From: Gemmatimonadaceae bacterium
GTDB taxonomy: Bacteria; Gemmatimonadota; Gemmatimonadetes; Gemmatimonadales; Gemmatimonadaceae
NCBI GenBank assembly: GCA_011525845.1
Contig: WYBP01000001.1
Location: forward strand, 1 to 64,000
Direction of reading: 5' to 3'
Length of the DNA stretch: 64,000 nucleotides
The notes under the pieces are model-generated. The model saw only the letters and a list, made by a program, of their open reading frames with translations, had not been told where the DNA came from and did no database searches. This document shows positions 42,001 to 50,900 of this stretch, in pieces (position 1 is the stretch's first letter; every line of letters begins with the position of its first letter). The position numbers and the translations under genes are program-made.

Positions 42001-42081
42001 ACCTCGCCACCCGAGGCGCACCGCGCACTGGTCGAGGACGCGAAGCGGCGACTCGCCCGCATCGAGGGCGCCACGCGGTAG
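39073..42081 (+). CDS. Ser/Thr protein kinase with TolB-N-like and TPR-like outer region
   Basis: Protein of 1,002 residues if the TTG at 39073 is the start. That gives MTPPLRDLLQTALGTGFRLEREL, the usual beginning of such kinases, and sits just after the TAAGTT hexamer. An ATG at 38914 would add 53 Arg-rich residues across the promoter. Kinase domain about 17-275: GGGGMS loop, Lys46, HRD 137-139, DFG 156-158, GTPAYMAPEQ. One membrane helix (TVLLSLAGAAAVLTVATIGI, about 315-335). Then a domain like the N-terminal part of TolB/adenylate-cyclase-linked proteins (AVMPLSAVSDTSLSRLGTDLV), and about 500 helical residues of TPR type. Likely a membrane signal receptor. Thirty-seven bases precede the YfcC-like gene. 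Confidence 0.88.
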   Translation: MTPPLRDLLQTALGTGFRLERELGGGGMSRVFVARDLALDRDVVVKVLSAESTAGVSADRFRREIQLIAKLQHPHVVPIISAGAADGVLFYVMPFMGGETMRARLTREGPLPIADAARILREVLDALAFAHRHGVIHRDIKPENVLLEAGHAVMADFGIAKALRESGTMTSAGVSLGTPAYMAPEQATADPTADHRADLYAVGVLAYEFLVGAPPFTGSAQQMIVGHLTTPAPSLRSLRSDVPEALADLVARALEKDPAARPQSAQEMLAALDTAVTPSATTPPAAPAPGATGVGSSAGHAAGGSPARSRTRTVLLSLAGAAAVLTVATIGISRARAAAPAVVDGAELIAVMPLSAVSDTSLSRLGTDLVVTLSTNFDGVGNLRTVDAVTLLMRARKLSSPLPLAEAQALAAELGARSVLTGTLISEGDRVRATVVLHRVGADSALAKATALAAPRDIGLLTDSLTWAVLRQVWRRGAAPSPVLAGLTTPSFDALRAFLDGERHFQRLQILPAMAAYRTAIDRDSNFVQALLRYDYVRAWSLLPQDPANHARLLALKDRLPERERLWLETRERALPVPEKIELWKSLAARFSDYPPVLMSAADLIIHSGPLYGVPITDAQPLLERLDDLVPDHADTKFHLAMVASQTAPPEAQAERLEVAGAAAGPPWGSTLAFEGRVLRALQRDGRPPPASEGVAAGREFATIIAGDPEMVSMIGFSMTMAIPAAYRLEVLEEQRRMGLYAGEVLTGTSFGEGVLRVSMGDWAGGLAAIRRAEGLPLSITVRASGSRLAALGAWLGAVAPETADSALQRVRALPGASDGLADRAEQIWIDGLLGVLLDQPDRTRSALATLRGDTSQVLRNVARSLEVVRLDRAGVAAAADSAMAVSDDLMRQGGFLTSVEVVNRLIAARALVRRGEPERAERYLRYSDAGANTPRSASTIAGIGILSSYERGVALDEAGRGDAAAFQLRKFVTNYTSPPEAHRALVEDAKRRLARIEGATR

Positions 42082-42118
42082 GCAGCGAACGACCACTCCT
42101 TCTCCCGCCCGGACCAGC

Positions 42119-43438
42119 ATGCGCCTCCGCCTCCCCCACCCCCTCGTCCTCCTCCTCGGCGGCGTCGCCGTCGCGGCGCTCCTGACCTGGCTCCTGCCGG
42201 CGGGCGCCTACGAGCGGGTCGCGGACGCCGCGAGCGGTCGTGAGGTCGTCGTACCGGGAACCTACGCCACCGTCGCCGCCGCGCCGGTCGGCGTCATGGC
42301 CGCCGTGCTCGCCGTGCCGCGTGGCATCGTCGCCGGCGCGGATGTCATCCTCACCATCCTCATGGTCGGCGGCGCCTTCGCGCTCCTCGACGCCACCGGC
42401 GCCCTCGGCCGCCTCGTCGGCTCGCTCGTCGGCAACACCCGGCGGCCGCGCGTTATCGTCGTCTTCGTCTGCCTCATCTTCTCGACGCTCGGCGCGCTCG
42501 AGAACATGCAGGAGGAGATCGTCGCGCTCGTCCCCGTGCTCGTGGTGCTGAGCCGCGGACTCGGCTTCGGGTCGATCACGGCGGTGGCGATGAGTACGGG
42601 GGCCGCCGCCATCGGCGCGGCCTTCGGCCCCACCAACCCCTTCCAGACCGGGATCGCCCTCCGGTTCGCCGAGCTCCCGCCCCTCACGCAGCCGACACTC
42701 CGCTTCGGCATGCTCGCCGTCGCCGTCGCGATCTGGATCGCCTGGACGCTCTTCATGACGTCGAGCGACGACGTGCGCCCCGAGGTCACGGCACCCGTGA
42801 AGGAGCCGGCCACAGCGCGCGACATCCTGATGTTCGTCACCGTCGTCGGCGCCTTCGTGCCCTACGTGATCGGCGTGATGTACTACGACTGGGGCTTCAA
42901 CGAGCTCTCCGCGCTCTTCCTCGTCGTCGGCTTCGCGATCGGCCTCATGTCGGGGCGCGACCTCTCCACCACGGCGACCGACTTCCTGAAGGGGATGGAG
43001 ACGGTGCTCGCCGCCTCGCTCTTCGTGGGCGTCGCGAGGGCGATCAGTGTCGTGCTCACCGATGGCCAGGTGATCGACACGATCATCTACGGTCTCGCCG
43101 CCCCGCTCGCCGAGGTGCCCGGCGTGGCCGCCGCGATGCTCATGGTGCCGGTGCACGCGATCATCCACGTGCCCGTCTCCTCCGTGTCGGGTCAGGCGGT
43201 GCTCACGATGCCGATCATGGCACCCCTGGCCGACTTGCTGAGCGTCTCGCGCGATGCCGCCGTGATCGCGTTCCAGACGGGCGCCGGCCTGATGGAGCTC
43301 GCCACGCCCACCAACGGCGCGCTGCTGGCGGTGCTCCTCGGCGCCAAGGTGGACTTCACCCGCTGGCTCCGGTTCGCGGTGCCCGGCGTGCTGATCGTCT
43401 CGCTCGTCGGGTTCACGGGCATCGTGCTCGCCCGGTAG
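42119..43438 (+). CDS. YfcC/DcuC-superfamily membrane carrier
   Basis: Protein of 439 residues, about eleven helices. Family marks: HPLVLLLGGVAVAALLTWLLPAG at the start, LENMQEEIVALVPVLVVLSRGLGF, GAAAIGAAFGPTNPFQTGIA (re-entrant loop) and, near the end, HVPVSSVSGQAVLTMPIMAPLADLL with ELATPTNGALLAVL. The family includes putative basic amino acid or C4-dicarboxylate carriers; the substrate is not established for most. Same strand as the kinase upstream; the EEP lipoprotein follows four bases after the stop. Confidence 0.88.
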   Translation: MRLRLPHPLVLLLGGVAVAALLTWLLPAGAYERVADAASGREVVVPGTYATVAAAPVGVMAAVLAVPRGIVAGADVILTILMVGGAFALLDATGALGRLVGSLVGNTRRPRVIVVFVCLIFSTLGALENMQEEIVALVPVLVVLSRGLGFGSITAVAMSTGAAAIGAAFGPTNPFQTGIALRFAELPPLTQPTLRFGMLAVAVAIWIAWTLFMTSSDDVRPEVTAPVKEPATARDILMFVTVVGAFVPYVIGVMYYDWGFNELSALFLVVGFAIGLMSGRDLSTTATDFLKGMETVLAASLFVGVARAISVVLTDGQVIDTIIYGLAAPLAEVPGVAAAMLMVPVHAIIHVPVSSVSGQAVLTMPIMAPLADLLSVSRDAAVIAFQTGAGLMELATPTNGALLAVLLGAKVDFTRWLRFAVPGVLIVSLVGFTGIVLAR

Positions 43439-43442
43439 CCCC

Positions 43443-44249
43443 GTGCGGCGCTCGCTGCTCGGGCTCGTCGCCCTCGCTGCCGCCCTCACCGGCACCCTCG
43501 CTTCGTGCGCGAGCACGGGCGGCGGCTCCGCGGCTCCGGGAGCGGAACTCCGCGTCGTCACGTACAACATCCGCCACGGCCGGGGGATGGATGACTCCGT
43601 GGATCTCGCGCGCACCGCGCGCGTCCTGCGCGCGCTCGCGCCCGATGTCGTCGGGCTGCAGGAGGTGGATCACCGCGTGCGGCGCAGTGGTGGCGTCGAC
43701 CAGGCGGCGGCCCTCGGCGGGATGCTCGGCATGGCGCACGCGTTCGGCGCGTTCATGGAGTACCAGGGCGGGCAGTACGGTCTCGCCATCCTCTCGCGCT
43801 TCCCGGTCGTCCGCGCGACACCGGTGCGCCTCCCCGATGGGAACGAGCCGCGGGTCGCACTCGTGGCCGAGCTCCGGCTGCCCGACGGTCGCTCGGTCGC
43901 CGTCGTGAACGTGCACTTCGACTGGGTGGACGACGACGGGTTCCGCTTCGCGCAGGCGCGCGCGCTGACGTCCGTGCTGGACACCCTCTCACTCCCCTAC
44001 ATCCTGCTCGGCGACTTCAACGACCTCCCCGGGTCGCGCACGCTCGCGCTCTTCCACCAGCGCGCCGCGGAACTCGCCAAGCCGTCGGATGACCGCTTCA
44101 CCTTCTCCTCGACATCACCGGCACGGGAGATCGACTTCATCTTCGTCTCGCCGGCAGACGCCTGGATCGCAGGGGCTGTGCGCGCCATCACCGAGCCGGT
44201 GGCGTCGGACCACCGGCCGGTGCTGGCCACGGTCGGACTCGAGCGCTAG
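43443..44249 (+). CDS. Endonuclease/exonuclease/phosphatase-family lipoprotein
   Basis: Protein of 268 residues; GTG at 43443. Signal peptide with lipobox (TLASC, Cys about 22). EEP fold motifs: VVTYNIRHG (Asn), VGLQEVDH (metal Glu), AILSRFPV, VVNVHFDW (His), LLGDFNDLPGS (Asp and Asn), EIDFIFVS and SDHRPVLATV (Asp-His). All catalytic positions are present. Surface-anchored members hydrolyse phosphodiesters such as lipids or extracellular DNA; the substrate cannot be told. Its stop is six bases from the stop of the convergent charged protein. Confidence 0.9.
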   Translation: MRRSLLGLVALAAALTGTLASCASTGGGSAAPGAELRVVTYNIRHGRGMDDSVDLARTARVLRALAPDVVGLQEVDHRVRRSGGVDQAAALGGMLGMAHAFGAFMEYQGGQYGLAILSRFPVVRATPVRLPDGNEPRVALVAELRLPDGRSVAVVNVHFDWVDDDGFRFAQARALTSVLDTLSLPYILLGDFNDLPGSRTLALFHQRAAELAKPSDDRFTFSSTSPAREIDFIFVSPADAWIAGAVRAITEPVASDHRPVLATVGLER

Positions 44250-44255
44250 CGGACA

Positions 44256-44567
44256 CTACCGCCCGGTGCGCGTCTCGCGCCGGCGTTCCCGACGATCCTC
44301 GCGCCGGTCGCGCACGTCCTCGCGGCGGTCCCAGCGGTCCTCGATCCGGTCGCGGCGCCCACCGTCGTGCCGCGCGTCGCGCACATCCTCGCGGCGGTCG
44401 CGCACATCTTCGCGCCGGTCGCGACGATCCTCCACGCGGTCGCAGCGCGTGCCCTCCGCACACGGACGGACGGCACGATCCGCACGGCCGGCCTGCGCCT
44501 GGCCCTCCTGGGCGGTGCCCGCGAGCGCGAGCAGGAGTGCGGCGGTGACGACGAGGGGTGAGCGCAT
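44256..44567 (-). CDS. Small secreted highly charged Arg/Asp repeat protein
   Basis: Protein of 103 residues. The ATG at 44567 has GGAGG seven bases upstream and opens a signal peptide (RSPLVVTAALLLALAGTAQEGQAQA). The rest is almost only Arg, Asp, Glu and Val in a rough 7-8 residue repeat (DRREDVRD, DRWDRRED). The short CAEGTRC segment at its start offers two Cys. Such proteins are common in Gemmatimonadota and soil bacteria; function unknown, perhaps polyelectrolyte or metal binding. Another reading frame is open on the same strand but lacks the signal peptide. Confidence 0.65.
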   Translation of the reverse strand: MRSPLVVTAALLLALAGTAQEGQAQAGRADRAVRPCAEGTRCDRVEDRRDRREDVRDRREDVRDARHDGGRRDRIEDRWDRREDVRDRREDRRERRRETRTGR

Positions 44568-44752
44568 CTGATCCTCCGATGGTGGTGCGCCTGATGCGGC
44601 GCGTTCATCCATTCGACGTCCGCGCGCGGCCGGTGTTAGCGCCGTGCCGCCCACGACACGCGCACGTGACGCAGCGCACACGGCGCGTGTGACGCGTAGT
44701 TTCCGTCGTCGTCCCGTCCCGCGCCGTCGTACCACCCGCGCCCGGAGTGCCC

Positions 44753-46672
44753 ATGTCCCTCTTGCGCTCGCTGGCCCTCTGCACGGCCGGCTCGCTGCTC
44801 ATCGCCGGTCCGCTCGCCCCGCAGTCGCGCGAGCTCTCCTGGCCGGCGGTGCATGTCACCGCGCGACTCGACGCGGACGGGCGCCTGCACGTCCGCGAGC
44901 AGCAGGTCATGCGCTTCACCGGCGACTGGAACGGCGGGGAGCGCACGTTCAACCTTCGAGCGGGACAGGAGCTCGCGCTCGCGCGCATCACCCGGTCCGA
45001 CGGCGCGGGCGAGCGGGAGCTCGTGCAGGGCGACCTCGCGAACGTGGACGAGTTCGACTGGGCCTCGCGCTCGCGGCTCCGCTGGCGCAGCCGGCTCCCG
45101 TCGGACCCGCCGTTCGACGACGCCCGCATCACCTACACGCTCGAGTACACGCTCTCGAACATCCTCTTGCCGCAGGAGGAGGGGCGCTTCCTCCTCGACC
45201 ATGACTTCGCCTTCGCAGACCGCGAGGGGATGATCGACACGGTCACGGTGGCGCTCACACTCGACTCCATCTGGACGGCCGGCCCCGTCTTCCCGAGCCG
45301 CTACGAGGTGACCGCGCTCCCGCCCGGCGAGGGATACGTGATCTCGCTCCCACTGCGGTATCTCGGCGCGGCTCCGCCCGCCGCAGTCCGCTACGGTGCG
45401 GACGAGCGGACACGCGACACGCTCCTCGCCCTCTTCGCGGTCGGCACCCTGCTCCTCCTCGTGCGACTCGCGGTGCGGGAGCACCGGCTCGGCCGCTTCG
45501 CCCCGCTCCCTGCGCGTCACGAGATCACCCCCGCGTTCCTGCACGAACACCTCTTCGCGCGGCTCCCGGAGGTCGTCGGCGCCGCGTGGGACGACACGAC
45601 CGCGGCACCGGAGGTCGCGGCCACGCTCGCCCGGCTCGTCGGCGAGAAGAAGCTCTCGAGCCGCGTCGAGGAGACGAAGGCCTGGATCTTCTCGCGCAGC
45701 GTGCTCCACCTCACGCTGGAGGTGCCGCGCGACACGTTCAAGGGACATGAGCGCGCGCTCATCGACGGACTCTTCAAGAGCCATGAGACGAGCACCGACA
45801 CCGACCGCGTGCGGAAGCGCTATGAGAAGAGCGGCTTCGATCCCGCCGCACTCATCCGGAAGCGCCTCACGAAGCTCGTCGAGGACACGACGCGCGGCCC
45901 CAAGGGCGAGAAGCCCTCGGTCTGGATCACGCTCGCCCTGCTGGCGTCCGGTGCGCTCCTCATGGCCTGGTCGGCGACGCAGGACGCGCTCGACGCCGCC
46001 GGTGGCGTGGTCACGGTCGGGGCGTCGGCCGCGTTCTACCTCGTGACCGTCTCGCAGTCCGCGGTCTGGCGGACCCGCGTGCGCGCCGTCGCACCGCACG
46101 CCCTGCGCTTCCTCCTCCCCCTCGGCCTCGGCGCCCTCCTGTTCGCCCGCGAGCTCTCCGGGGGTCGTTTCGAGTTCAGTGCGATGATGCTCGTCGGCCT
46201 GACGCTCTGGGCGCTCGGCCTCGTGAGCAGCATCTGCAACCAGGGGCACTCGCGGCAGTCCGCCGATCGCATCGCGCTGCGCAAGCGGCTCGCGGCCGTG
46301 CGCGCGTTCTTCAAGTCCGAGCTGGCCAAGCCGCGCCCGGAGCTGCAGGACGCCTGGTTCCCCTACCTCATCGCGTTCGGACTTGGTTCGCACATCGACA
46401 AGTGGTTCCGCGCCTTCGGCGGTGCCGTCGACCACGCGGCGATGGCCGGGGCGGTCACGGCGAGCAACGTCGACTCCCGAGGCGGCGGCAGCTCGTGGAC
46501 CGGGTTCGGCGGGGGCGGCGGATTCTCTGGTGGCGGCTCGAGCGCGTCGTTCGCGGCCGCCGTCGGCGGCATCGCGGCGTCGGTGCCCTCGCCGAGCTCC
46601 GGGGGATCCGGGGGAGGGGGCGGCGGGGGCGGGGGCGGCAGTTCGGGCGGGGGCGGCGGGGGCGGATGGTGA
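44753..46672 (+). CDS. DUF2207-family membrane protein with Gly-rich tail
   Basis: Protein of 639 residues from the ATG at 44753 (GGAG five bases upstream). Signal peptide, then the DUF2207 beta domain (WPAVHVTARLDADGRLHVREQQVMRF, about 25-205). One helix near 225 is followed by a cytoplasmic part with AWIFSRSVLHLTLEVPRDTFKGHERALIDGLF, two helix pairs (about 385-480), a second soluble region ending HIDKWFRAFGG, and a tail of Gly, Ser and a final Trp. The tail of poly-Gly ending GGW is usual for the family. Role in the envelope unknown. A TAGTTT hexamer (44697-44702) is a possible -10. Confidence 0.87.
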   Translation: MSLLRSLALCTAGSLLIAGPLAPQSRELSWPAVHVTARLDADGRLHVREQQVMRFTGDWNGGERTFNLRAGQELALARITRSDGAGERELVQGDLANVDEFDWASRSRLRWRSRLPSDPPFDDARITYTLEYTLSNILLPQEEGRFLLDHDFAFADREGMIDTVTVALTLDSIWTAGPVFPSRYEVTALPPGEGYVISLPLRYLGAAPPAAVRYGADERTRDTLLALFAVGTLLLLVRLAVREHRLGRFAPLPARHEITPAFLHEHLFARLPEVVGAAWDDTTAAPEVAATLARLVGEKKLSSRVEETKAWIFSRSVLHLTLEVPRDTFKGHERALIDGLFKSHETSTDTDRVRKRYEKSGFDPAALIRKRLTKLVEDTTRGPKGEKPSVWITLALLASGALLMAWSATQDALDAAGGVVTVGASAAFYLVTVSQSAVWRTRVRAVAPHALRFLLPLGLGALLFARELSGGRFEFSAMMLVGLTLWALGLVSSICNQGHSRQSADRIALRKRLAAVRAFFKSELAKPRPELQDAWFPYLIAFGLGSHIDKWFRAFGGAVDHAAMAGAVTASNVDSRGGGSSWTGFGGGGGFSGGGSSASFAAAVGGIAASVPSPSSGGSGGGGGGGGGGSSGGGGGGGW

Positions 46673-46697
46673 GCCGTCGCGGCCGCGCGCCTCTCCG

Positions 46698-47387
46698 CTA
46701 GGGCGTCGCCGTCGCGCTGATCGTCACGGGGTCGAGCGTCGAGACCTGCACGCTCGCCGTGTTCGCGCCGGCAACCGTGCCCATCGTCCAACGCACGGTC
46801 ACCTCGCCGCTGGTGTTCGTGAGCGCGGTCGCCGGCGTGAACGACCCGCCTCCGGCTGTCACCTGCAGCGCGACGTTGATGCCCACGAGCGGGATGTTCC
46901 CCGCGCCCAGCACGCGGACCACCACCTGCGTGGGCAGCGCGGTGCCGACCCGTGCGCTCTGGTTGTTCCCCTGCACGATCACGACCTGCGACGGCACGAT
47001 CCCCACCGCCTGCACGGCGATGGGGTCCACGCCGGGCGCGGTCGCCATCAGCGTCTGCGTCGTGGCGGTCGGTCCGAGGGTCCAGACGGCGCTGATCTCG
47101 CCCGTGGCGCCCGTCTCGCCGGCGGTGGGCGTGACGCTGCCCCCTCCCGAGCCGAGGACGAGCGTGATCGTCCGCCCCTCAACACCGTTCCCCGTGGAGT
47201 CGACGGCGCGAAGGATGATGGGAGTCGGAAGGGCACGCCCGACCTGGCCGGACTGGTCGGCGCCCTGCACCACGATGATCCCGGCCAGCGGCACCGGTTC
47301 GACCGGCTTCTGGCACGCGGCGCTGAACAGCAGCGCGAGTGCGCCGGCGAGGCCGACGAACAGGCGGAGTGGCGAGGGGGTGGGCAT
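46698..47387 (-). CDS. Ig-like repeat lipoprotein (two domains)
   Basis: Protein of 229 residues. Signal peptide ends in lipobox SAAC (Cys25), then two Ig-like domains of about 95 residues. Each begins IVVQGADQSGQVG or VIVQGNNQSARVG and contains GGGSVTPTAGETGATGEISAVWTLG or GGGSFTPATALTNTSGEVTVRWTMG. Domains of this type also occur in the giant gene at 1-12904. Fifteen bases after the stop of a one-domain paralogue (47403), so the pair form an operon. Role: surface, unknown. Confidence 0.8.
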   Translation of the reverse strand: MPTPSPLRLFVGLAGALALLFSAACQKPVEPVPLAGIIVVQGADQSGQVGRALPTPIILRAVDSTGNGVEGRTITLVLGSGGGSVTPTAGETGATGEISAVWTLGPTATTQTLMATAPGVDPIAVQAVGIVPSQVVIVQGNNQSARVGTALPTQVVVRVLGAGNIPLVGINVALQVTAGGGSFTPATALTNTSGEVTVRWTMGTVAGANTASVQVSTLDPVTISATATP

Positions 47388-47402
47388 CGGCCGTCGCTCT
47401 TC

Positions 47403-47840
47403 TTATGGAAGGCGCGCGTCGGCACGCACCAGTGGCGCCGCGCTCGTCGCCACGGCCTGCACCGTCACCGGGCCGACGCCGGAGGAGTTGGCGATGATCG
47501 TCTGCGTCGCGACCTCCGGACCCAACGTCCAGACGACGCTCACCTGCCCATCCGCGCCCGTCTCGCTCACCACGGGCGTGACGCTGCCACCACCCGTGCC
47601 GATGACGAAGGTGATCCGGCGCGCGGCGATGGGACGGCCCCGCGAGTCGGTGGCACGGAAGACGACTGGCGCAGGGAGGGGCTGGTTCACTGCGGCCGAC
47701 TGACCCGCGCCCTGCACCACCTCGATCTGCGGCGGCGCCTCGGGCTCCGCCACCGCGAGGACGCAGGCGGGTGCGACGAACAGGAAGGCGACGAGCAGGA
47801 GCGCGCGGAACGGACGGCGGATGCCGGAGATGGGCTGCAT
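47403..47840 (-). CDS. Ig-like lipoprotein (one domain)
   Basis: Protein of 145 residues: signal peptide with a lipobox-like APAC (Cys26), then one Ig-like domain starting IEVVQGAGQSAAVNQPLPAPV and containing GGGSVTPVVSETGADGQVSVVWTLG. It closely resembles domain 1 of the next gene, so one arose from the other by duplication. First gene of a two-gene operon; divergent from the VPS10-like gene with about 150 bases between the starts. Confidence 0.78.
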   Translation of the reverse strand: MQPISGIRRPFRALLLVAFLFVAPACVLAVAEPEAPPQIEVVQGAGQSAAVNQPLPAPVVFRATDSRGRPIAARRITFVIGTGGGSVTPVVSETGADGQVSVVWTLGPEVATQTIIANSSGVGPVTVQAVATSAAPLVRADARLP

Positions 47841-47938
47841 GGGGTCCCGAGGGTCAGGGGAATGCCTTCAGTATCGGAAGCGGCCCGGAGAGCTTGACCG
47901 CCTCCCCCCCCATCCTCCCCAGCGAACCCGGCCCTCCG

Positions 47939-47944
47939 TACGTT
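47939..47944 (+). promoter_or_regulatory. -10-like TACGTT of the VPS10-like gene
   Basis: The hexamer lies 46 bases before the chosen GTG at 47991 and 16 bases before the in-frame GTG at 47961. A -35 is not clear. Confidence 0.35.
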
Positions 47945-47990
47945 CTACGTCGAATCCCCCGTGCCTCCCATCCCCGCGTGGAGACCCTTC

Positions 47991-50900
47991 GTGACTCCCC
48001 TGTATCACCGCGTGACACTCCGCCGCGCCGCCCTCCTCGTCGGCGCCTCGATGGTCCTCGCTCCCGCTGCACAGGCCCAGCTCCCCGTGGCCACCGAGTT
48101 CGACGCCCTCCACTTCCGGTCGATCGGTCCCGCCACCATGTCCGGCCGTGTGGCGGACCTCGCGGTCTATGAGGCCAATCCCGCGGTCTACTATGTCGGC
48201 ACCGCGCACGGGGGTGTCTGGAAGACGACCTCCAACGGAGCCCTCTGGACCCCGCTCCTGCAGGACCAGGGACTGATGTCGATCGGCGACGTGACCATCT
48301 CGCAGACCAACCCGGACCTCGTCTGGGTGGGCACCGGGGAGTCGAACAACCGCCAGTCGACCTCGTGGGGCGAGGGCGTCTACAAGTCCACGGACGGCGG
48401 GAAGACCTTCACCCACATGGGGTTGCGGGACTCCAAGCACATCAATGAGATCCTGATCGACCCCACGAACAACGACATCGTCTATGTCGCCGCGACGGGG
48501 CCGCTCTGGGGACCCGGCGGTGAACGCGGCATCTACAAGACCACGGACGGCGGCCGGACCTGGCGCCAGGTGCTCAAGGGGGACGACGACACCGGTGCGA
48601 ACGACGTCGTGATGTCGAAGGCCGACCCGAAGGTGCTCTTCGCCTCGATGTACCAGCGCCGGCGCACCAGCTGCTGCATGAACGGCGGCGGGCCCGGCTC
48701 CGCCCTCTACAAGTCCGTCGACGGCGGCGAGAACTGGACCAAGGTCGCCGGCGGATACCCCACCGGGACCCTCGGCCGCATCGCCGTCGACATCTCCCGC
48801 TCCAACCCGTCCATCGTCTACTCGCTCGTCGAGGCACCGGCCGCCGTGCCGGTCGACTCGGGCAAGAGCGGCCTCTGGCGCTCCGACGACGCGGGCGCCA
48901 CCTGGCAGCGCGTCAATCGCGTGAACCCGCGCCCGATGTACTTCAGCAAGCTCGTGATCGATCCCACCACGCCGGAACGCGTGTACTACGGCGGCGTCGG
49001 GCTCCACATGTCGATCGACGGCGGGAAGAGCGTCGAGACGGACGCCGCGATGGTCACGCACGACGACGTGCATGCGATCTGGGTGAACCCGGCGAACCCC
49101 GAGCACGTCCTGATCGGCAACGACGGCGGGCTCGCCGTCTCATACGACATGGCGAAGAGCTGGATCTTCGTGCCCAACCTCCCCGTCGGGCTCTTCTACC
49201 ATGTGAGCTTCGACATGGAGACGCCGTACAACATCTGCGGCGGCATGCAGGACAACTACAACTGGTGCGGCCCCAGCGCCTCGCGACACAACGGCGGCAT
49301 CTACAACTACGACTGGTTCCAGATCCTGGGCGGCGACGGCTTCGTCGCCATCCCCGACCATCGCGACTCGCGCATCGTCTACACCGAGTCGCAGGACGGC
49401 AACCTCATCCGGCGCAACATCGTCACGGGCGAGTCGCGCAGCATCCGGCCCACGCCGCTGAACGTCACGCCGGCACCCGCGCAGGGCGAGAGCTTCCGCT
49501 GGCACTGGGACACGCCCCTCGTCCGCTCGCCGCACGACGCGGGCGTGCTCTACGTCGCCGCCAACCGGGTCTTCCGCTCCACCGACCGCGGCGATTCGTG
49601 GACGATGCTGAGCCCGGACCTCACGCGGAACGCCAGCCGCGACACCATCGTCACCATGGGCGTCGCGGGGAACAAGATCGAGGTCGCCCGCAACGACGGC
49701 ATCTCGGCCTGGCCCGCGATCGTCACGCTGGCCGAGTCCCCGAAGCAGGCGGGCGTGCTCTACGCGGGCACCGATGATGGCGTGGTGCAGATGACGCGCG
49801 ACGCCGGCCGCACCTGGACCGACGTGACGAGCCGCATGCCGGGGTTCCCGGCCGGCAGCTACGTCTCCGAGGTCGTGCCCTCCGCGTTCGACGCGGGCAC
49901 GGTCTACATCACGGTCGACAACCACCGGCTGAACGACTACGCGCCCTACATCTGGGTGAGCACCGACTTCGGCGCGACCTTCCGCGCGATCAACCAGGGC
50001 CTCGCGGGCCAGGTGGTGCGCACCCTCACGGAGGACACGCGGAACCCCGACGTGCTCTACATCGGCACCGAGACGGGGATCTTCCTGAGCGTGGACCGCG
50101 GACGGAGCTGGCGCCGCCTCAAGGCCAACCTCCCCACCGTGCGCGTGGACGAGATCACCCTCCACCCGCGCGACAACGCGATGCTCGTCGCGACGCACGG
50201 CCGCTCGATCTTCGTGCTCGACCACCTCGAGCCGATCCAGGAGTACGCGGCGGCGATGGCCGCGGCCGAGTCGAAGCTCTTCTCGGTGCCGACGGCCCTT
50301 CAATGGAAGGGGAAGGACGACCGGAACGACGAGTTCTGGGGGCACCAGACCTTCATCGGCGAGAACCCGCCGACCGACGCCGTGATCCAGTTCCTCGTGA
50401 AGGGCTCGGCCAAGGAGCTGATGCTTCGCATCAGCAGTGGCACGCGCATGGTGCGCGAGGTGAGCGTTCCGGCGAGCAAGAACCGTCCGGGCATCCAGAC
50501 CGTCTGCTGGGACATGCGGGTAACGCCCAACGCCACAGTCCCTGGTGCCGGTGGACCCGGCGCGGGAGGAGGCGGCGGCGGTGGTGGCGGTGGCGGCGGA
50601 CAGGGTGGAGCACGGCCGGTCCCCGGCGTACGCGCGCCGCTCCCCACGCCCGGCTACCTGCCGCTCAACCCCTGCGCGGCCGGCGGCCCCGGCGGCGGAC
50701 CGGGCGGCGGCGGCTTCGGTGGCTTCGGCGGCGCCGCGAACGCCGGCCCGTACGTCGCACCCGGCGCATACACGGTGTCGCTCGTCGCCGACGGCAAGGT
50801 GATCGACTCCAAGCCGATGCACGTGATCGGCGACCCGGAGGTGAAGTTCACGGTCGCCGAGCGCGCTGCGTACGACAAGCTCGTCACCGAGCTGCACGAG

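Noticed and set aside
46560-46672. Poly-Gly tail of the DUF2207 protein as a sequencing error or frameshift
   Set aside because: Gly-rich tails ending in Trp are normal for DUF2207 proteins.
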